Shown in pieces: positions 10,508-21,798 of a stretch of DNA of 64,000 nucleotides. The notes beneath the pieces are model-generated. The model made no database searches. It was given only the letters and a program-made list of their open reading frames with translations, and had not been told where the DNA came from. The stretch covers positions 1,922,001 to 1,986,000 of the forward strand of contig CM074139.1 of assembly GCA_037178625.1 (NCBI GenBank). Direction: 5' to 3'. The translations under genes were made by a program, and so were the position numbers. Within the stretch, counting starts at the first letter, position 1, and each line of letters starts with the position of its first letter. Origin of the DNA: Skeletonema tropicum (lineage: Eukaryota; Bacillariophyta; Thalassiosirophyceae; Thalassiosirales; Thalassiosiraceae).

Positions 10508-11677
10508 TCACTTTTTAGCTGGCGCTGCTTCATCCCTCTGGGGCTTTTTCGCGTCCACTGCAGCCTGATGTGCACGGAGGGCAGCAGCAAAGTCCTCTTT
10601 GCTGACTAATCCCCTTGCATAACACGCCTTCAGCTCTTCTAGTGCTAAATCACAGCCGAGATTGGCGGCGATGATAAAATGCTTCACTGCCTTATCAAAG
10701 TTGCCTTTTTCAAACTCCTCCACTCCAAGATTGTGGTTCGTAATCACATCATAAAAATAAATCGAAGCCTTTGATGCTTCCCTCTGGGGACTTTCCATTG
10801 CATCCACTGCCGCCTGATATGAACGGAGGACAGCAGCAAAGTCCTCTTTGCTGACCACTCCACCTGCATAACACTCCTTCAGCGCTTCCATTGATATATC
10901 ACAGCCGAGATTGGCGGCAATGATCCAATGCTTCACTCCCCTTTCCATGATGCCATTTTTTATCTCCCACAATCCAAGGTTGTGCCTTGCTATGGGATGT
11001 CCACCAATGGCGGCCTGTTCCTCGTGATATGAGGACTTTTTTGCATCCTTTGCAACACCCCCCTCACGATAGACGCATGATAAGAGATAGTGTGAATCAA
11101 CGTGACCCAATCCAGCTGCCTTCTCCAAAGGCTCAATAGCAGTGACATATTCGCCTGCATGGAAATGACGCGTGCCCACATCGTGCAATGCAACTGGGTC
11201 ATTTGCCTCGGCCCTCTTCTTTGTATTTAGACGGATTTCTGCTTCTTTTGTCGGCACTGTTTTACGACAGAATGGGCATGTTTCTGAACGCCCTTCTTCT
11301 TCATGCCGCATCGCATTGGCATGAATGCAACCTCTGCACACCAATTTACTGCAGCACGACATTTTAGAATACGTCGATGGATCTTCTTGCGATGTAGGAA
11401 ATGGCAGCGGCAGCAAACAGATCGGACAGTCGCCGAGATGTGTACTCTCGGGCTGCTTGAATAGCAGCTCATCTTTTAATTCAGCCGACCGCTTCTTACA
11501 CGCTCGTTTGTGCTGCGACCTATGCTCCCTCTGACATTTGACACTGCAATATTTCACGAGATAGCAGGCAGTACAATTCTTCAATTTGACATCATCACCT
11601 CCGGCGATGCCGCAAGATGCACAACTCATCATTTCGGCTGCCATTAATTTCAATTCAGCATTTTTTGTAACACTCAT
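10508..11677 (-). CDS. MYND zinc-finger / RING-like / Sel1-repeat protein (intact paralogue)
   Basis: 389 aa from the ATG at 11677 (MSVTKN), chosen because it matches the starts of the two neighbouring paralogues; an in-frame ATG further up adds 23 unsupported residues. Residues ~19-60 form a MYND zinc finger (C19, C22, C35, C38, C44, C48, H56, C60). Residues ~84-140 form a RING-like Cys cluster (CPIC, SCCS, CRGC, CPFC). From ~165 onward lie Sel1-type helical repeats (AIEPLEKAAGLG, AAIGGHPIARHNLG). The C-terminal unit (KHFIIAANLG ... VSKEDFAAALRAHQAAVD) is present twice, unlike in the paralogues. These folds mediate protein-protein interaction; a ubiquitin-ligase or regulatory role is inference. 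First of three tandem genes on the same strand. Confidence 0.85.
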   Translation of the reverse strand: MSVTKNAELKLMAAEMMSCASCGIAGGDDVKLKNCTACYLVKYCSVKCQREHRSQHKRACKKRSAELKDELLFKQPESTHLGDCPICLLPLPFPTSQEDPSTYSKMSCCSKLVCRGCIHANAMRHEEEGRSETCPFCRKTVPTKEAEIRLNTKKRAEANDPVALHDVGTRHFHAGEYVTAIEPLEKAAGLGHVDSHYLLSCVYREGGVAKDAKKSSYHEEQAAIGGHPIARHNLGLWEIKNGIMERGVKHWIIAANLGCDISMEALKECYAGGVVSKEDFAAVLRSYQAAVDAMESPQREASKASIYFYDVITNHNLGVEEFEKGNFDKAVKHFIIAANLGCDLALEELKACYARGLVSKEDFAAALRAHQAAVDAKKPQRDEAAPAKK

Positions 11678-11839
11678 CGGAAGATGATGAAGAGCGAAGA
11701 GCGAACCTACAGCAACACTCCGGTTACGACACATATAATGACACACAATTTGTTACCTCACATTGTAATTTGACACACACAAACAGTTTCGCTTGAATAA
11801 AAATGTGAAATCTTGAGAAATTTAGTAGAGCTAAATTAG

Positions 11840-12445
11840 CCAACCAGTGGCAGCCAGTAGCAAGTGGCCACCACTGGGTGGAAAAAAGTGGTATCCAGTG
11901 GTAGCAAGTGGTATCCAGTGGCAAGTGGCAAGTGGCAATCATTAATAATAAATAAATAATGCAAGCCAAGGATGGATGCCTCGCTATGCTAGAGAGAGTG
12001 AGAAACGCAGAGAGCCAGAGCCGCTGGTGTTTGTCCAAAAACTCCGAACGCTGTTCAAATCGACTGCCAAATTGACCTCGCACATATCAGCAACATTCTT
12101 GAGGATGCTATCGACGTGTTAAATGGCAATGCGTCTTCAAATGGAGGGCATTTGAGGACACAGCACCATCAATAGATTTACTGACCGATGATTCATCATC
12201 AGATTCATCATCGCTAGCTTCTCTCCTCCTCCTAATTGCAAGTGCTCATGTGCCTTGGTTTGATGATGATCTGACAATGGCGACAAGTCTTTTCTGTGAA
12301 GGTGCCTGGGTATTCTCGGCATATTTGTTCATTGAGGAGTGGCTAAGTAGTGGCAAGTGGCAAGTGTGCTAGCAAGTGGTGGCAAGTGGTAGCAAGTGGT
12401 ACTTAGCTTAGCCACAGCCACTTTAAGTGGCGCCAAGTGGTTGTA
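11840..12445. repeat. Degenerate aagtgg-type repeats
   Basis: Two clusters (about 11840-11940 and 12340-12445) are built from variants of caagtggta / ccagtggcaag on the same strand. Between them I see no coding region with family resemblance. Possibly decayed satellite or subterminal repeats of an unidentified element. Confidence 0.6.
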
Positions 12446-12712
12446 CATGGGATGGACGTGGTACTTTCTTGTATATGGCGATGAATTTCTTGTGAAGTGA
12501 AAGTGACACTGTCACGCAAATGAACATTCTTTGTGACATAAACTATCTGATAAAGTGTGACAGTTACGGTGTCGACCGGAGTGTTGCAGGCACCCTCAAT
12601 CATAAGTACTAGCCTCGCTGACGCTCGTCTAGCCGCTGCGCGGGTTTTCTAAATAAGAGAGGAGGCACCGGCTATCTACTACGATATTGATTGTGTCTAC
12701 TTATATACATAG

Positions 12713-12754
12713 CAGGGGGGGTGTCCCCCCCTGAACAATCAAATCTAAGCCAAT
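12713..12754. repeat. G7-tgt-C7 hairpin repeat, copy 1
   Basis: A perfect 7-bp G:C stem with tgt loop, followed by tgaacaatcaaatctaagcc. The same unit occurs at 13033-13074. The two copies are about 320 bases apart in direct orientation. The region between them (12755-13032) has no gene I can support. Confidence 0.8.
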
Positions 12755-13032
12755 CATCACAGGTAGACTTGGCCCGCACGAAATCGGATCTCGTCACACC
12801 TGTCTTTCTCCTTCTCTTTCTTCCGGCTTCTCGCATCGCTCTGGTCGTTAGGGACAGACAGAAGGGATGTTGAGAGAGAGAGAACAGCCATGGACATTGT
12901 TCATCAAGCACCAATATCGTGTAGAACAATCCTATAGCTGTTCATCTTTTTTATTGCTACCATGTCGGTCCGTACCAGCAGTAGTCATTTAAAAGTCAGC
13001 ATAGTAAATCAATTCTAAAAACGGGGGGGGGC

Positions 13033-13074
13033 AAGGGGGGGTGTCCCCCCCTGAACAATCAAATCTAAGCCAAT
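13033..13074. repeat. G7-tgt-C7 hairpin repeat, copy 2
   Basis: Second copy of the hairpin unit at 12713-12754, preceded by a further G-run (13023-13031). The G-rich strand could also form quadruplex-like structures; this is inference only. Confidence 0.8.
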
Positions 13075-13172
13075 TAAAAATTAGAACCCTATTTCTTGAC
13101 ACTCCACATCACACGTCCAAAGAAAGAGTCGATCGAAAATGCCCGTGAAGGCCAAAGGACACGCCAAAGGGC

Positions 13173-13243
13173 CCGGACAGAACGACAGAACGACAGAACG
13201 ACAGAACGAACGACCGACCGACAGAACGACAGAACGAACGACT
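13173..13243. repeat. Tandem cagaacga microsatellite
   Basis: Imperfect tandem array of cagaacga, with some cgaccgac variants, about 70 bases long. No coding role is seen. Confidence 0.85.
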
Positions 13244-13259
13244 TAGCTCCTCTCATTAT

Positions 13260-13300
13260 TTAGATAGGATCTTCAGACACGGTCTGAGTCACTTGGAGGA
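13260..13300. repeat. Interspersed repeat, gatcttcagacac family (partner 38692-38729)
   Basis: The order taggatcttcagacac, gtctgagtcacttggagga is shared with 38692-38729. A related tract with tgcagagtccctctg occurs at 48980-49010 and at about 13320-13338. It contains short palindromes (tcagacacggtctga). A probable fragment of a dispersed element. Confidence 0.7.
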
Positions 13301-13479
13301 CTCAGCACACGTGCTGAGAATGCAGAGTCCCTCTGATGAAGAGGATAGGACTTAAATACTCCCACGTCGTGGAGCTATCATCGTTAGGGTAATTCAAAAA
13401 AAGGATGGCGGAGGGGTGGCATGATCGGAAATGATGTATTCGAGATTGCCCACAGCTATCAGTAGTTGAACTAGATGGG

Positions 13480-13859
13480 GGGATCCACAACACTGTTGCT
13501 TCATTACATCTGGAGAGCTGGAGAAGCGAGATGAACGATGAAATCAATAGCATCAACGAAACTTTCCCACTAACCCAACAGAGAAGACTGCAGAAATACA
13601 GCAATGGATGGAATCAGTCATCAGCCGACTAGACCACTACAAGGGTGAACACAGAGCACTAATAAAGGAGGCTACAACTCTGCTTGGACTCGCTCTTTGG
13701 AAGGCCAATCTTGATAACAACGAGGAACGTCGATTTGAGAGTGAGGGGGTTCGGTCAACAAGGGGAAGTCGAAAGAGAGCAAGGAAAGAGATCTGTGTTA
13801 CGTCTAGTGCAAGCATTGTGATCAAGAATATATTGCCGTTTCTCCAATTATTCGAATAA
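13480..13859 (+). pseudogene. C-terminal fragment of a diatom hypothetical-protein family
   Basis: Two overlapping frames are needed. The first reads LHLESWRSEMNDEINSINETF (about 13505-13565). The second, from about 13578, reads TAEIQQWMESV and continues to the stop at 13857-13859, with KEATTLLGLALWKANLD and ASIVIKNILPFLQL. From memory, this combination resembles the C-terminal tail of a diatom hypothetical family; function unknown. A one-base frame change near 13570-13580 and the lack of an upstream start indicate a remnant. Confidence 0.45.
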
Positions 13860-14125
13860 ATGATGGCATATATGCAATTGATTCAGAAGCACCTAGCTGT
13901 ACGCACGTATTCGACTTGTGTCTCCCCGACTCAAACAACTCCATCAGTCATTTGAACTTGTCAAGCGCCCAGAATCAAGTGGACAAAGTGAAAGTACGAT
14001 ACTAAGATACATATTTAAGCGGAACCGATAATTCAAGCTAATAAATTATGCGTGTCATTGATAATCAATTGCGTTGGAATGAATGTACACACGCTCGCTC
14101 AATGATTGCTCCAACATCCCCCTGT

Positions 14126-15028
14126 CTACCGCTTTCCAGCTGATTCTGCTGCATCTCTCTGAGGACTTTTTGTTGCATCCACTGCAGCCTGATGTGCACG
14201 GAGAGAAGCGGCAAAGTCCTCTTTGCTGACCGCTCCCCTTCGATAGCACTGTTTCAGCTTTTCTATTGACATATTATCGCCAAGATTGGCGGCAATTATG
14301 AAATGCTTTACTGCCCTGTCAATATTGCCTTTAATCTCCTCCTCCCACAATCCAAGACTGTGCCTTGCAAATACATGACCACCAATCGCAGCCTTTTCTA
14401 GATGATGTATGGCCTTTTTCCTGTCCTTTTCAACACCACGCCCTGCTTCATACGCACTTGCCAAGGAATGGTGTGAATCAATATGACCCAATCCAGCTGC
14501 CTTCTCCCAATATTCAATCGCAGTGACATAGTCCTCTGCATCGTCACGATACACTCCCTAATCGTGCAATGTAAGTGGGTCATTCGCTTTGACCCTCTTC
14601 ATTGATTGCAGATCGATTTCTGATTTCTTTGTCGAAAGCTTTTGTCGACAGAATGGGCATGATGCTGTCAGCCTTGCTTCTTTCTCTCTCAAAATATTGG
14701 CATGCGCGCAGCCATCACACACCAATGTACTGCAGCATTGATACATAGTAAACCTTACTGAATCTTGCTCTGTGTAAAGTGGGATTGGCAGCAAACAAAT
14801 CGGACAGTCACCGAGATGACTGCTCTCAGGCTGCTTGAACAGCAACTCTTCTTTCAATTCTGCTGCCCGCTTCTTGCACTCCTTTTTGTGCTTCGGTCTG
14901 TGATTACGTTGGCATTCAATGCCGCAATATCGAACGAGTTCGCAAGCACCGCATTTTTTCAACTCCTTGTTCTTGCCCTCGCCGCAGGATGCACAAACTG
15001 ACGCCGCAGTTGCGTCTGCTGTGCTCAT
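14126..15028 (-). pseudogene. MYND / RING-like / Sel1-repeat paralogue 2, in-frame TAG
   Basis: Start ATG at 15028 (MSTADAT). The product keeps the MYND Cys/His set (CASCG, CGACELVRYC, CQRNH, HKKEC), the RING-like cluster (CPICLLP, CCSTLVCDGC, CPFCRQ) and Sel1 repeats. A single TAG at 14558-14560, right after LTLHD, interrupts the frame; reading resumes in the same frame (GVYRDDAEDYVTAIEYWEKAAGLG-like) to 14126. At this position the paralogues have Val and Ala codons. Without the stop it would be about 300 aa, with one fewer C-terminal unit than paralogue 1. Likely a young pseudogene, though the MYND/RING half could still be made as a short protein. The 3' flank duplicates that of paralogue 1. 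Confidence 0.8.
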
Positions 15029-15685
15029 GTCTATGGACTCCCCAGCCGTGGCAGATTTTTTCCGACGGCCAAGATAACGGTCAACGTCGGGCGTGTACAG
15101 AAAAATAGGCTGCCTCCTCCAGCTTCCCGTGATTTAATAGTGATCGCTCCGAGCTATTGTAGATAATAATTGCTGCTTAGGTCTAATGAGTTGTCTCCCT
15201 TGGGTTGAGAGGGCCAATGGAAACGATCAATGCTGCAACAATCAACAATAATGCAGTGAAACCTCAACCTCAATGCTCAATGAAATAATGATGAAATAAT
15301 GATTGAAGTTGGCAAGTTGATTCTCAGGGGCAAAAGAGCGCTGCCCCTCTTTATTTTTGTTCTGGCATGAGAGATCACAAGCCTGAGGTTTCGAAAAGCA
15401 CAAGGAGCGAGGAATGTATCCTTGAGGGATGTTCAATAGACGTGTAAGTAATGATGTCACTATGGGGAGGCTCCAAGCTCATTTTCATTTAGATGTGATA
15501 CGTGTATCAGTAGATGCTAATTAAGTTCACAAAAAAATGTAGTTGGAATGAGCAGAAAACTTTTGAAAGGGACTTAATTAACTCACGATTTACGTCACAT
15601 CTCTATCTAGTTTGGAATCACCTCGTTACTTGATTTGCAATCCTGAACCTGTTTGATCAATACATATAGATCAAACACCCCCTGT
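15029..15685. other. Intergenic region between MYND paralogues
   Basis: No gene supported. The region is AT-rich with a tcaacctcaatg-type short repeat near 15256-15275. Nothing conserved was recognised. Confidence 0.4.
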
Positions 15686-16591
15686 CTACCGCTTTCCAGC
15701 TGCTTCTGCTGCATCCCTCTGTGGACTCTTCGTTGCATCCACTGCAGCCTGATGTGCACGGAGGGCAGCGGCAAAGTCCTCTTTGCTTACCACTCCTTGA
15801 GCATAAAACTCCTTCAGCGCTTCTATTGAATCATCATCGCCGAGATTGGCAGCAATGATGTAATGCTTCACAGCCTTATCAATGTTGCCTCTATTCCACT
15901 CCCACACAACAAGATCGTTTCTTGCAATTACATGACCACCAATGGCAGCTTGTTCCGCATGATATGTGAACTTTTTCATGTTATTTTTAACGCCACGCTC
16001 CTCTCTATACACACCTGATAAGTGATAGTGCGATTCGATGTCACCCAATCCAGCTGCCTTTTCCCAATATTCAATAGCAGTCGAATAGTCACCTGCATTG
16101 AAACGACGCACGCCGGCTTCATGCAAAGCAAATGGGTCATTCGCTTCAATCCTCTTCTTTTGATTCAGATTGTGTTCTGCGTCCGTGCGCGGCGTTTTGC
16201 GTCGACAGAACACGCATTTTTGTGTCAGCCTTGCTTCTAGCTGTCGCAACTTATTGGTATAATCGCAGCCATCACACACCACTTTACTGCAGCAGGAATA
16301 CACAGTGTATTTCATTGTTTCGAGTGATGTAAAAAGCGGGATCGGCAACAGACAGATCGGGCAATCGCCGAGATGGCTGCTCTCGGGCTGTTTGAATAGC
16401 AACTCATCACGTAATTCAGCCACCCGCTTCTTGCACGCTCGTTTGTGCTGCAATCTGTGATTACGTTGGCAATCAACGCCGCAGTATTTCACAAGATATT
16501 AAGCGGTACAGTTCTTCAACTTCACGTCGTCGCCACCTTTAATTCCGCAGGATGCACATTTCTCATCAGCCGTTGCCTCAGTTGCGCTCAT
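15686..16591 (-). pseudogene. MYND / RING-like / Sel1-repeat paralogue 3, in-frame TAA
   Basis: Start ATG at 16591 (MSATEATADEKCASCG). The MYND finger opens normally, but the codon for the fourth zinc-binding Cys (CTAC in paralogue 1) is TAA at 16499-16501. The same frame then stays open to 15686 with the remaining MYND residues (YCGVDCQRNH, HKRAC), RING-like Cys pairs and Sel1 repeats ending AAEAAGKR. About 300 aa would result without the stop. Relative to a Cys codon, TAA needs two base changes. A downstream Met could allow only a protein lacking half the zinc finger. Read as a recent pseudogene. Confidence 0.8.
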
Positions 16592-17034
16592 TGTAAATAC
16601 ACCGCTCAGCTGTAAATAGGTGAATGATGGGAGACCACGAGAGAAGTAATGGAACTATGGTAACAAACCAGATCGAACACTCCTGCTCGCTCCTTGTCTA
16701 GAGAGGATCATTTCATTCAGTCATGGCATGAATGATTTTCGCTGTAGGCAAGAGTGCTCAGAGCCAAGTGCAACCTCAAAGATTTCGGGGGCAAAAAGAA
16801 TGCACCCCGAAAAACGACGTACTTATCTCTGGTCTCTGGTATGTATTGTATTGTAAACGAATACGCGAACCTCTCACTTCCTGGGGGTACAAATTTTAGC
16901 TGGAGCCTCTTCAAAGGGGGATCAATAGCAAGACACGTCTCCAGCTTTTCTCTAACATTTTCGTTGGTTGGGGGAGTATTTTAAGCTACTTAGCCTCAGG
17001 AGAGCATGGGGGTACGTGATTATCTCTTCTCATC
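16592..17034. other. Intergenic region
   Basis: No gene supported. Contains tgtctagagagg (16695-16706), a motif of the tctagaga type seen near several genes here, and short open frames with no family resemblance. Confidence 0.4.
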
Positions 17035-18809
17035 TTGGTGCGCGAGAAAAGCTGTGGTTCAAACATGAGAAAGGGAGATTCAACTCTGTCTTGTGCAGAT
17101 GTGTGCCACGGTAGCCTACTTAATTGCCAGCACACTAGCACTCTAGAGAGCAATGTTGACTCGGTTCAGCTCTTCTCCAAATTCACCAATCGCATTCAAC
17201 TTGGTGCGAAAGTTGCTATCCTGATTTCGATTGCTTCGTCGTACTTAGCTATCATGAGTTATCGCAACATCATCTCTGCGGTTGAGGAGATGCCTCATAA
17301 CAAGAGATTGCCTCATCTACGGAATCGTACAAGCAGCATCAACATTGACCTATTCGATGGCCAAAACAGCAGCACAAGTAGAGTAACAGCAGCACATATG
17401 CCCATCGTAAGACTGTGGCTGTGCATAAAGACGAAACCCAACCCAGTATTTGTCTTGTACATCGGTCCTCATAAAACTGCTACCTCAGACATTCAATGTG
17501 ATCTCACACGATATCGGAAGGAGCTCTACGATTAGCATCGGTTGCATATTTGGGTCGGATCTACATCTGCAGCCACAGCCACAGCCACAGCCACAGCCAC
17601 AGCCACTGCCACTGCCACTGCCACTGCCACTGCCACTGCCACTGCTTGAAACGACGAAGCAACAACAAACATACGTTCGATCCCCGACCACTGATCAACT
17701 CTTGCTTCGAGAATGGAAATTGCAAGGCGAAGAATGCCTGGAAGTGTTTGGAATCTGAGTTAGCATACCTCTCGGCACACAAGAAACTGCGATCTGTCAG
17801 ACGAGGCATTTTCCAGAATGTACATCACATCAAGCAAGCATGATGACAATCGCAAGATGTTGTACGATCTCGTCAACAAATACTATCCTCTGGTCGGATG
17901 TGTGTTGTAGTTGTCTACCGAAGGTATTACGCGTGGCAGCTTAGCCTTTTTGTGGAACGAATTCAACAAACCTTTCGAGGATGGCAATGGAGATACTTCC
18001 AAGTATAAACCACATTATCCACAGTGGCCGTCCGAGAGAGGACAGGTCGAACATTTCTATCTTTTATGGAAAAGTTGCTGGACCCAGAGGCCGAGGAGAA
18101 ACGCAAACGCAAACGTGATGAATACCGGCATAGAGCGGAGGCGAACCATGCACACATGTAGCCGAATACTTTCGGGAGTTGTGGAGTAACTATTCCAGTG
18201 AAGTACACGCATTGAATCTCCACAAAATGAATGTGCCATCTGACGATGGGGAAGATGCAACCTCGAGATTCCTCCAATCATCCTTACACCTTTTTGCAGC
18301 TGAAACGTATATTCGTAGCAAGGAATCTGGGTTTGGTGGTAGACACAATTCGCCAAGGAAAATCAATTACGATATACTAGCGGTGGCAGCTTATGAACAT
18401 GGACATGGATTACTTGCAAACCAAACTAGTATCCGTATCCCTCGAGCCAAGATTGCTGTACTCTTGGAAGACATCCAATGAAGTTCAAGAACACATCAGA
18501 TCTTCCACTGCAATGTCCAAACAAAGAATTATTGAAGCAATTTCTTCCAAAATTCACTGCATTATGAAAAGTTGCTCTCTCCAAATCAGTCTGATGCTAA
18601 TGAAGAAGAGCATGCAAGGAACTTTTACGAGGCAGTCAACGAACACACAAGTTCTGCTCAACTTTGACTTTGATGATTTGGTGGAAGATGAAGATGTACA
18701 TAGATTCTTCTCCAAAGAGATTCCTCGTTTGTACCCCGACGTTCGAAGCATTGAAATTAATACAATCAAAGTACATGTATCTACCACAAGAGCAGGGAAG
18801 AATCGATGA
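17035..18809 (+). pseudogene. Decayed P-loop sulfotransferase-like gene
   Basis: Coding-like pieces in several frames: an N-terminal part with a membrane segment (LGAKVAILISIASSYLAIMS) and a putative PAPS-binding P-loop (VLYIGPHKTATS, near 17455); then FDPRPLINSCFENGNCKAKNAWKC; then ALNLHKMNVPSDDGE, AAETYIRSKESGFGGR and YDILAVAAYEHG (18200-18400); then SSTAMSKQRIIEAIS and FYEAVNEH-like segments. Frames change at least four times and stops intervene. A hexanucleotide array (17570-17645) has expanded inside it. The overall order fits diatom type II sulfotransferase-like proteins, but the assignment rests mainly on the P-loop. Non-functional. Confidence 0.55.
17570..17645. repeat. Hexanucleotide array (cagcca)n-(ctgcca)n
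   Basis: About 12 tandem 6-base units change from cagcca to ctgcca midway. Every frame stays open across it because six is a multiple of three, which creates overlapping artefactual open frames on both strands. Confidence 0.95.
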
Positions 18810-18964
18810 ACTCCTTTGCTTGCACAGCATGCATCAGTCCTGTTTTATCCATGTCAAGTATGTTATAAATGCAAGCTAAGTGAAATCATGATTGATTAAG
18901 TGCAACATGAACGAACAAAAGTCATGCTTCTTCTCTCCTCATCCAATCACCAACCAAGCTATAG

Positions 18965-20469
18965 CTATCCTTCACCATTTTGCAACGCCTTCGCAGCTTT
19001 CGCCCTCTGCTTCTCCATCTCCGCCTCTGTCCAATTATACGAATCAATCCAAAACCTACTCCCATCCCACTTGGGTATACCCTCATACCTCCCACCATCC
19101 TCCTTCAAACAATCCGTAATCTCATGATACAATTTCAAATCAAACTCATTCAACTCCACCAACCTTGCCCGTGTCTCATTCCGCACTACCAATGGATGCG
19201 CTGCATTCGCCTTATGCGATTTCTTCTCACAAAAGGGATTACCCCGTTCTAATAATCCCGTCACACCAAAAAAGGTTTCAATTGCTTCCACATACCTTGG
19301 ATCATGCAATTTATCAATGACAATGATTAAATTGTACTTGAGTAATTTGGACATTGCCACCGTATATTGCAACTCCATTGGTACATCCCACCGTGGACAA
19401 CTTAGTCCACCAAACCATTGGGTATAACAATTCACTGCACAATCCCCCAAAAAAAAGACTGTCTCCTTTGTCTTTCTATCTCTATGACACTCCTTTTTTG
19501 GTTCATGACCCTGAGTCTCATTCCACGTTTCCAACGTCATGGCATTCTCCTCAGTCGGGACAAATGCACTCCTCATCAATGTCTTACATGGCCATCGTCC
19601 ATTATACTTGAAATGAGAAATGGATCGTTCAATCGGTTCACGGATATGTGTGACGTAAAATGTATCCTCCATGTTGTTATCGTGAACATTCTTATGTTGC
19701 ATTCCGGGTTCTTCCATGGCCTTCCATTCGATCCATTCAATATGAATGCCGTAGTGTTTGGCGACCTTGACGAGATATTTGTTCATACTGGATCCACCTG
19801 CCTTGCGTGCGTGATAGAATAGGATGCGTTTGAATTTGGTGGTGTTGTTGTATGGTGAGAATAATTGTAGGTCAGTGTTGTTGTTGTTGGTAGTATTGTT
19901 GTTGTTGGTGGTGGTGGAATAGTGATTGAAGTGGGGGTAGCATGCCGGTGATAATGGGAGTGTATTGGTATCTTTGGCATGGAGATATTGTCGATTTCGT
20001 TGGAGTACTGTGTCATGGATTGAACTGATGTCAATGGTGTCGGAAATTCGCCCTTGGGATATTTGAAATTGAAGTGGTGGTGGTTGTGGTTGTGTATTGT
20101 TGTTGTCCGTCAGGATGGTTTCATTGTTATTGTTGGGTTCAGTATTCTGTCCTAATGATGATATTGATGTTTCATTACTGTCTTCAGTATCATTGTCAGG
20201 ATTATCTTCATCATCATCAAATATAGAATTATCATCATCATCATTTAGGAACTGGTTGTCCAATAGAGTGGTCTGATGATGCTGCTGCTGTATCTGCTGA
20301 TTTAATTGATTATCATCTTCTAATGGCTGATGCTGCTTCAATTCATAATCTGACGGTTTTATGCCCGCGAGCTGCAGTGAAGTCAATTCGACTGAAAATA
20401 ATGTCATGAATGATAAGACACCTAGAGATAAGGCTGCTGCGAGAAGACCTAGTTTCGGTCGGAATGAGG

Positions 20470-20501
<32 letters not shown>

Positions 20502-20512
20502 GCCTCCACCAT
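18965..20512 (-). CDS. Golgi-type II membrane sulfotransferase-like protein
   Basis: 515 aa. Ten glutamines (5-14) precede a signal-anchor (about 20-42), then a long Asn/Gln/Asp-rich stem (about 55-220) and a catalytic domain from about 226. KAGGSS (237-242) fits the 5'-phosphosulfate-binding loop, and the HIREPIERSISHF stretch (289-301) fits the 3'-phosphate-binding motif, of carbohydrate sulfotransferases that use PAPS. Paired Cys in the catalytic part (CKTL, CAVNCYTQ, CP) suit a lumenal fold. Probable role: sulfation of secreted glycans in the Golgi; the substrate cannot be read from sequence. The gene is intronless and ends about 155 bases from the decayed sulfotransferase-like remnant on the other strand. 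The poly-Q tract is a pure caa repeat and likely length-variable. Confidence 0.8.
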
Positions 20513-20991
20513 TGTGTTTTTGTTCGCTGAAATGTATATAGATATTATGTGGTTTCACTGTAACTTTTTATTCTCTGCAAAAAAAAAAGGGTTTAGAGTC
20601 GGTGACGATCAATATTAGATAGAGAGCCTCTGCTGATGATGTGAAGATATATTTGATTTAGCACGATGTTGAGCGTCGGCACTAACAACATCTTTGAACA
20701 CTTCATCATCACCTCATGCTTTGTTTGGTGTTCATGTTTTTTCCATTTTATCGCCGATACTGAGAAGGAAGAACCGAATCTACCGAACGGTATCCAGAGT
20801 AACCGATGTCACATCTCCCACATCAACATCCACGAGGAAGGAGGAAGTGACCATGAGATTGAAGCACCTCTTCTGCTAGTAGTATCAAGAAGTAATCACC
20901 ACCGTAACACTGCCATCGCTGCCTCAACACTCAATCATCTTGCCAAGCTTACGATAACACAACAATCTTCTCAACAACAAGCTAGTAAAAC

Positions 20992-21798
20992 ATGACAGCC
21001 CACAGATTACTCCTTACCGCCGCCGTAATGATGACAATGTCACCAGCAGCAGCCTTCAACACCATCCAACCACAAACTCTTGCCACCAGAACAACCCCTA
21101 ATAATTCACCAATAGTCTCGTTCATGTCATCCAACAACAACGATCACCCTACTACCACACCGTCCAAAAAGAAGCAGCCCATTCGATCCACCCTCACAGC
21201 CCTATCAATCCTCACCACAACCCTCCTCCTCCCCACAACCAACCCCACAACCTTCCACGCCTCCGCCTACGAAGAATCCGACTACGCATCTGAAACAGTC
21301 ACCACCGCCGTCACCTCACTCCAATCCTCCACATCCAACATAGATGCCACCTTCTCCGCCCTCGAAGATGTGGCCAAAATCATTACCGAGGGGAAAGGTG
21401 TGGGTGGACAACTCTCTTACGATGGGGTACGATTGAATGAAGGATATGTTGCCGATGAAGATACAACCATTTACAACCCCGGACTATCCCTATTAACCGA
21501 ATCCGAAAAGGAACGTTTAGTCGATGCCATCATCCAAAATCGCAAGGGGGGACTATCCACCAATCAATGGAATGAAAATAATGAATATGCATTTAGTTTC
21601 TTGAAACAAAAGTTGGATCCGTTGCACATGTATGAACTTGGGGGATATTTGAAAATTTTGCCGTTTTGGGGCGCAGTGTTGTATTTGGTCGCGTTGGCCG
21701 TGCAGCAGAATGCGAGGGGGGTGTTTCCGTTGGTTTATGGATTGTGTGCCCTGGGGGTGTTTGGACCGGTGATTGTGCTTGTGGCTAGTGGACCTTAG
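20992..21798 (+). CDS. Plastid-targeted membrane protein of unknown function
   Basis: 268 aa, start ATG at 20992. The N-terminus is a signal peptide ending SPAAAFNT: AAAF (19-22) matches the diatom plastid-import motif in which Phe follows the signal cleavage site. A second hydrophobic stretch (about 66-83) followed by FHASAYEES suggests a thylakoid-transfer signal cut near residue 92. The mature part (about 93-268) has an acidic, helical first half and two membrane segments at the C-terminus (about 222-238 and 244-265). Family not recognised; a thylakoid membrane location is inferred. All but the first 17 codons are duplicated in inverted orientation at 31786-32541, and the copied segment ends just inside this signal peptide. 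Confidence 0.75.
   Translation: MTAHRLLLTAAVMMTMSPAAAFNTIQPQTLATRTTPNNSPIVSFMSSNNNDHPTTTPSKKKQPIRSTLTALSILTTTLLLPTTNPTTFHASAYEESDYASETVTTAVTSLQSSTSNIDATFSALEDVAKIITEGKGVGGQLSYDGVRLNEGYVADEDTTIYNPGLSLLTESEKERLVDAIIQNRKGGLSTNQWNENNEYAFSFLKQKLDPLHMYELGGYLKILPFWGAVLYLVALAVQQNARGVFPLVYGLCALGVFGPVIVLVASGP

Noticed and set aside
17450..17843. Several overlapping frames through the hexanucleotide array
   Set aside because: All six frames are open across a 6-base repeat; none is independently supported.
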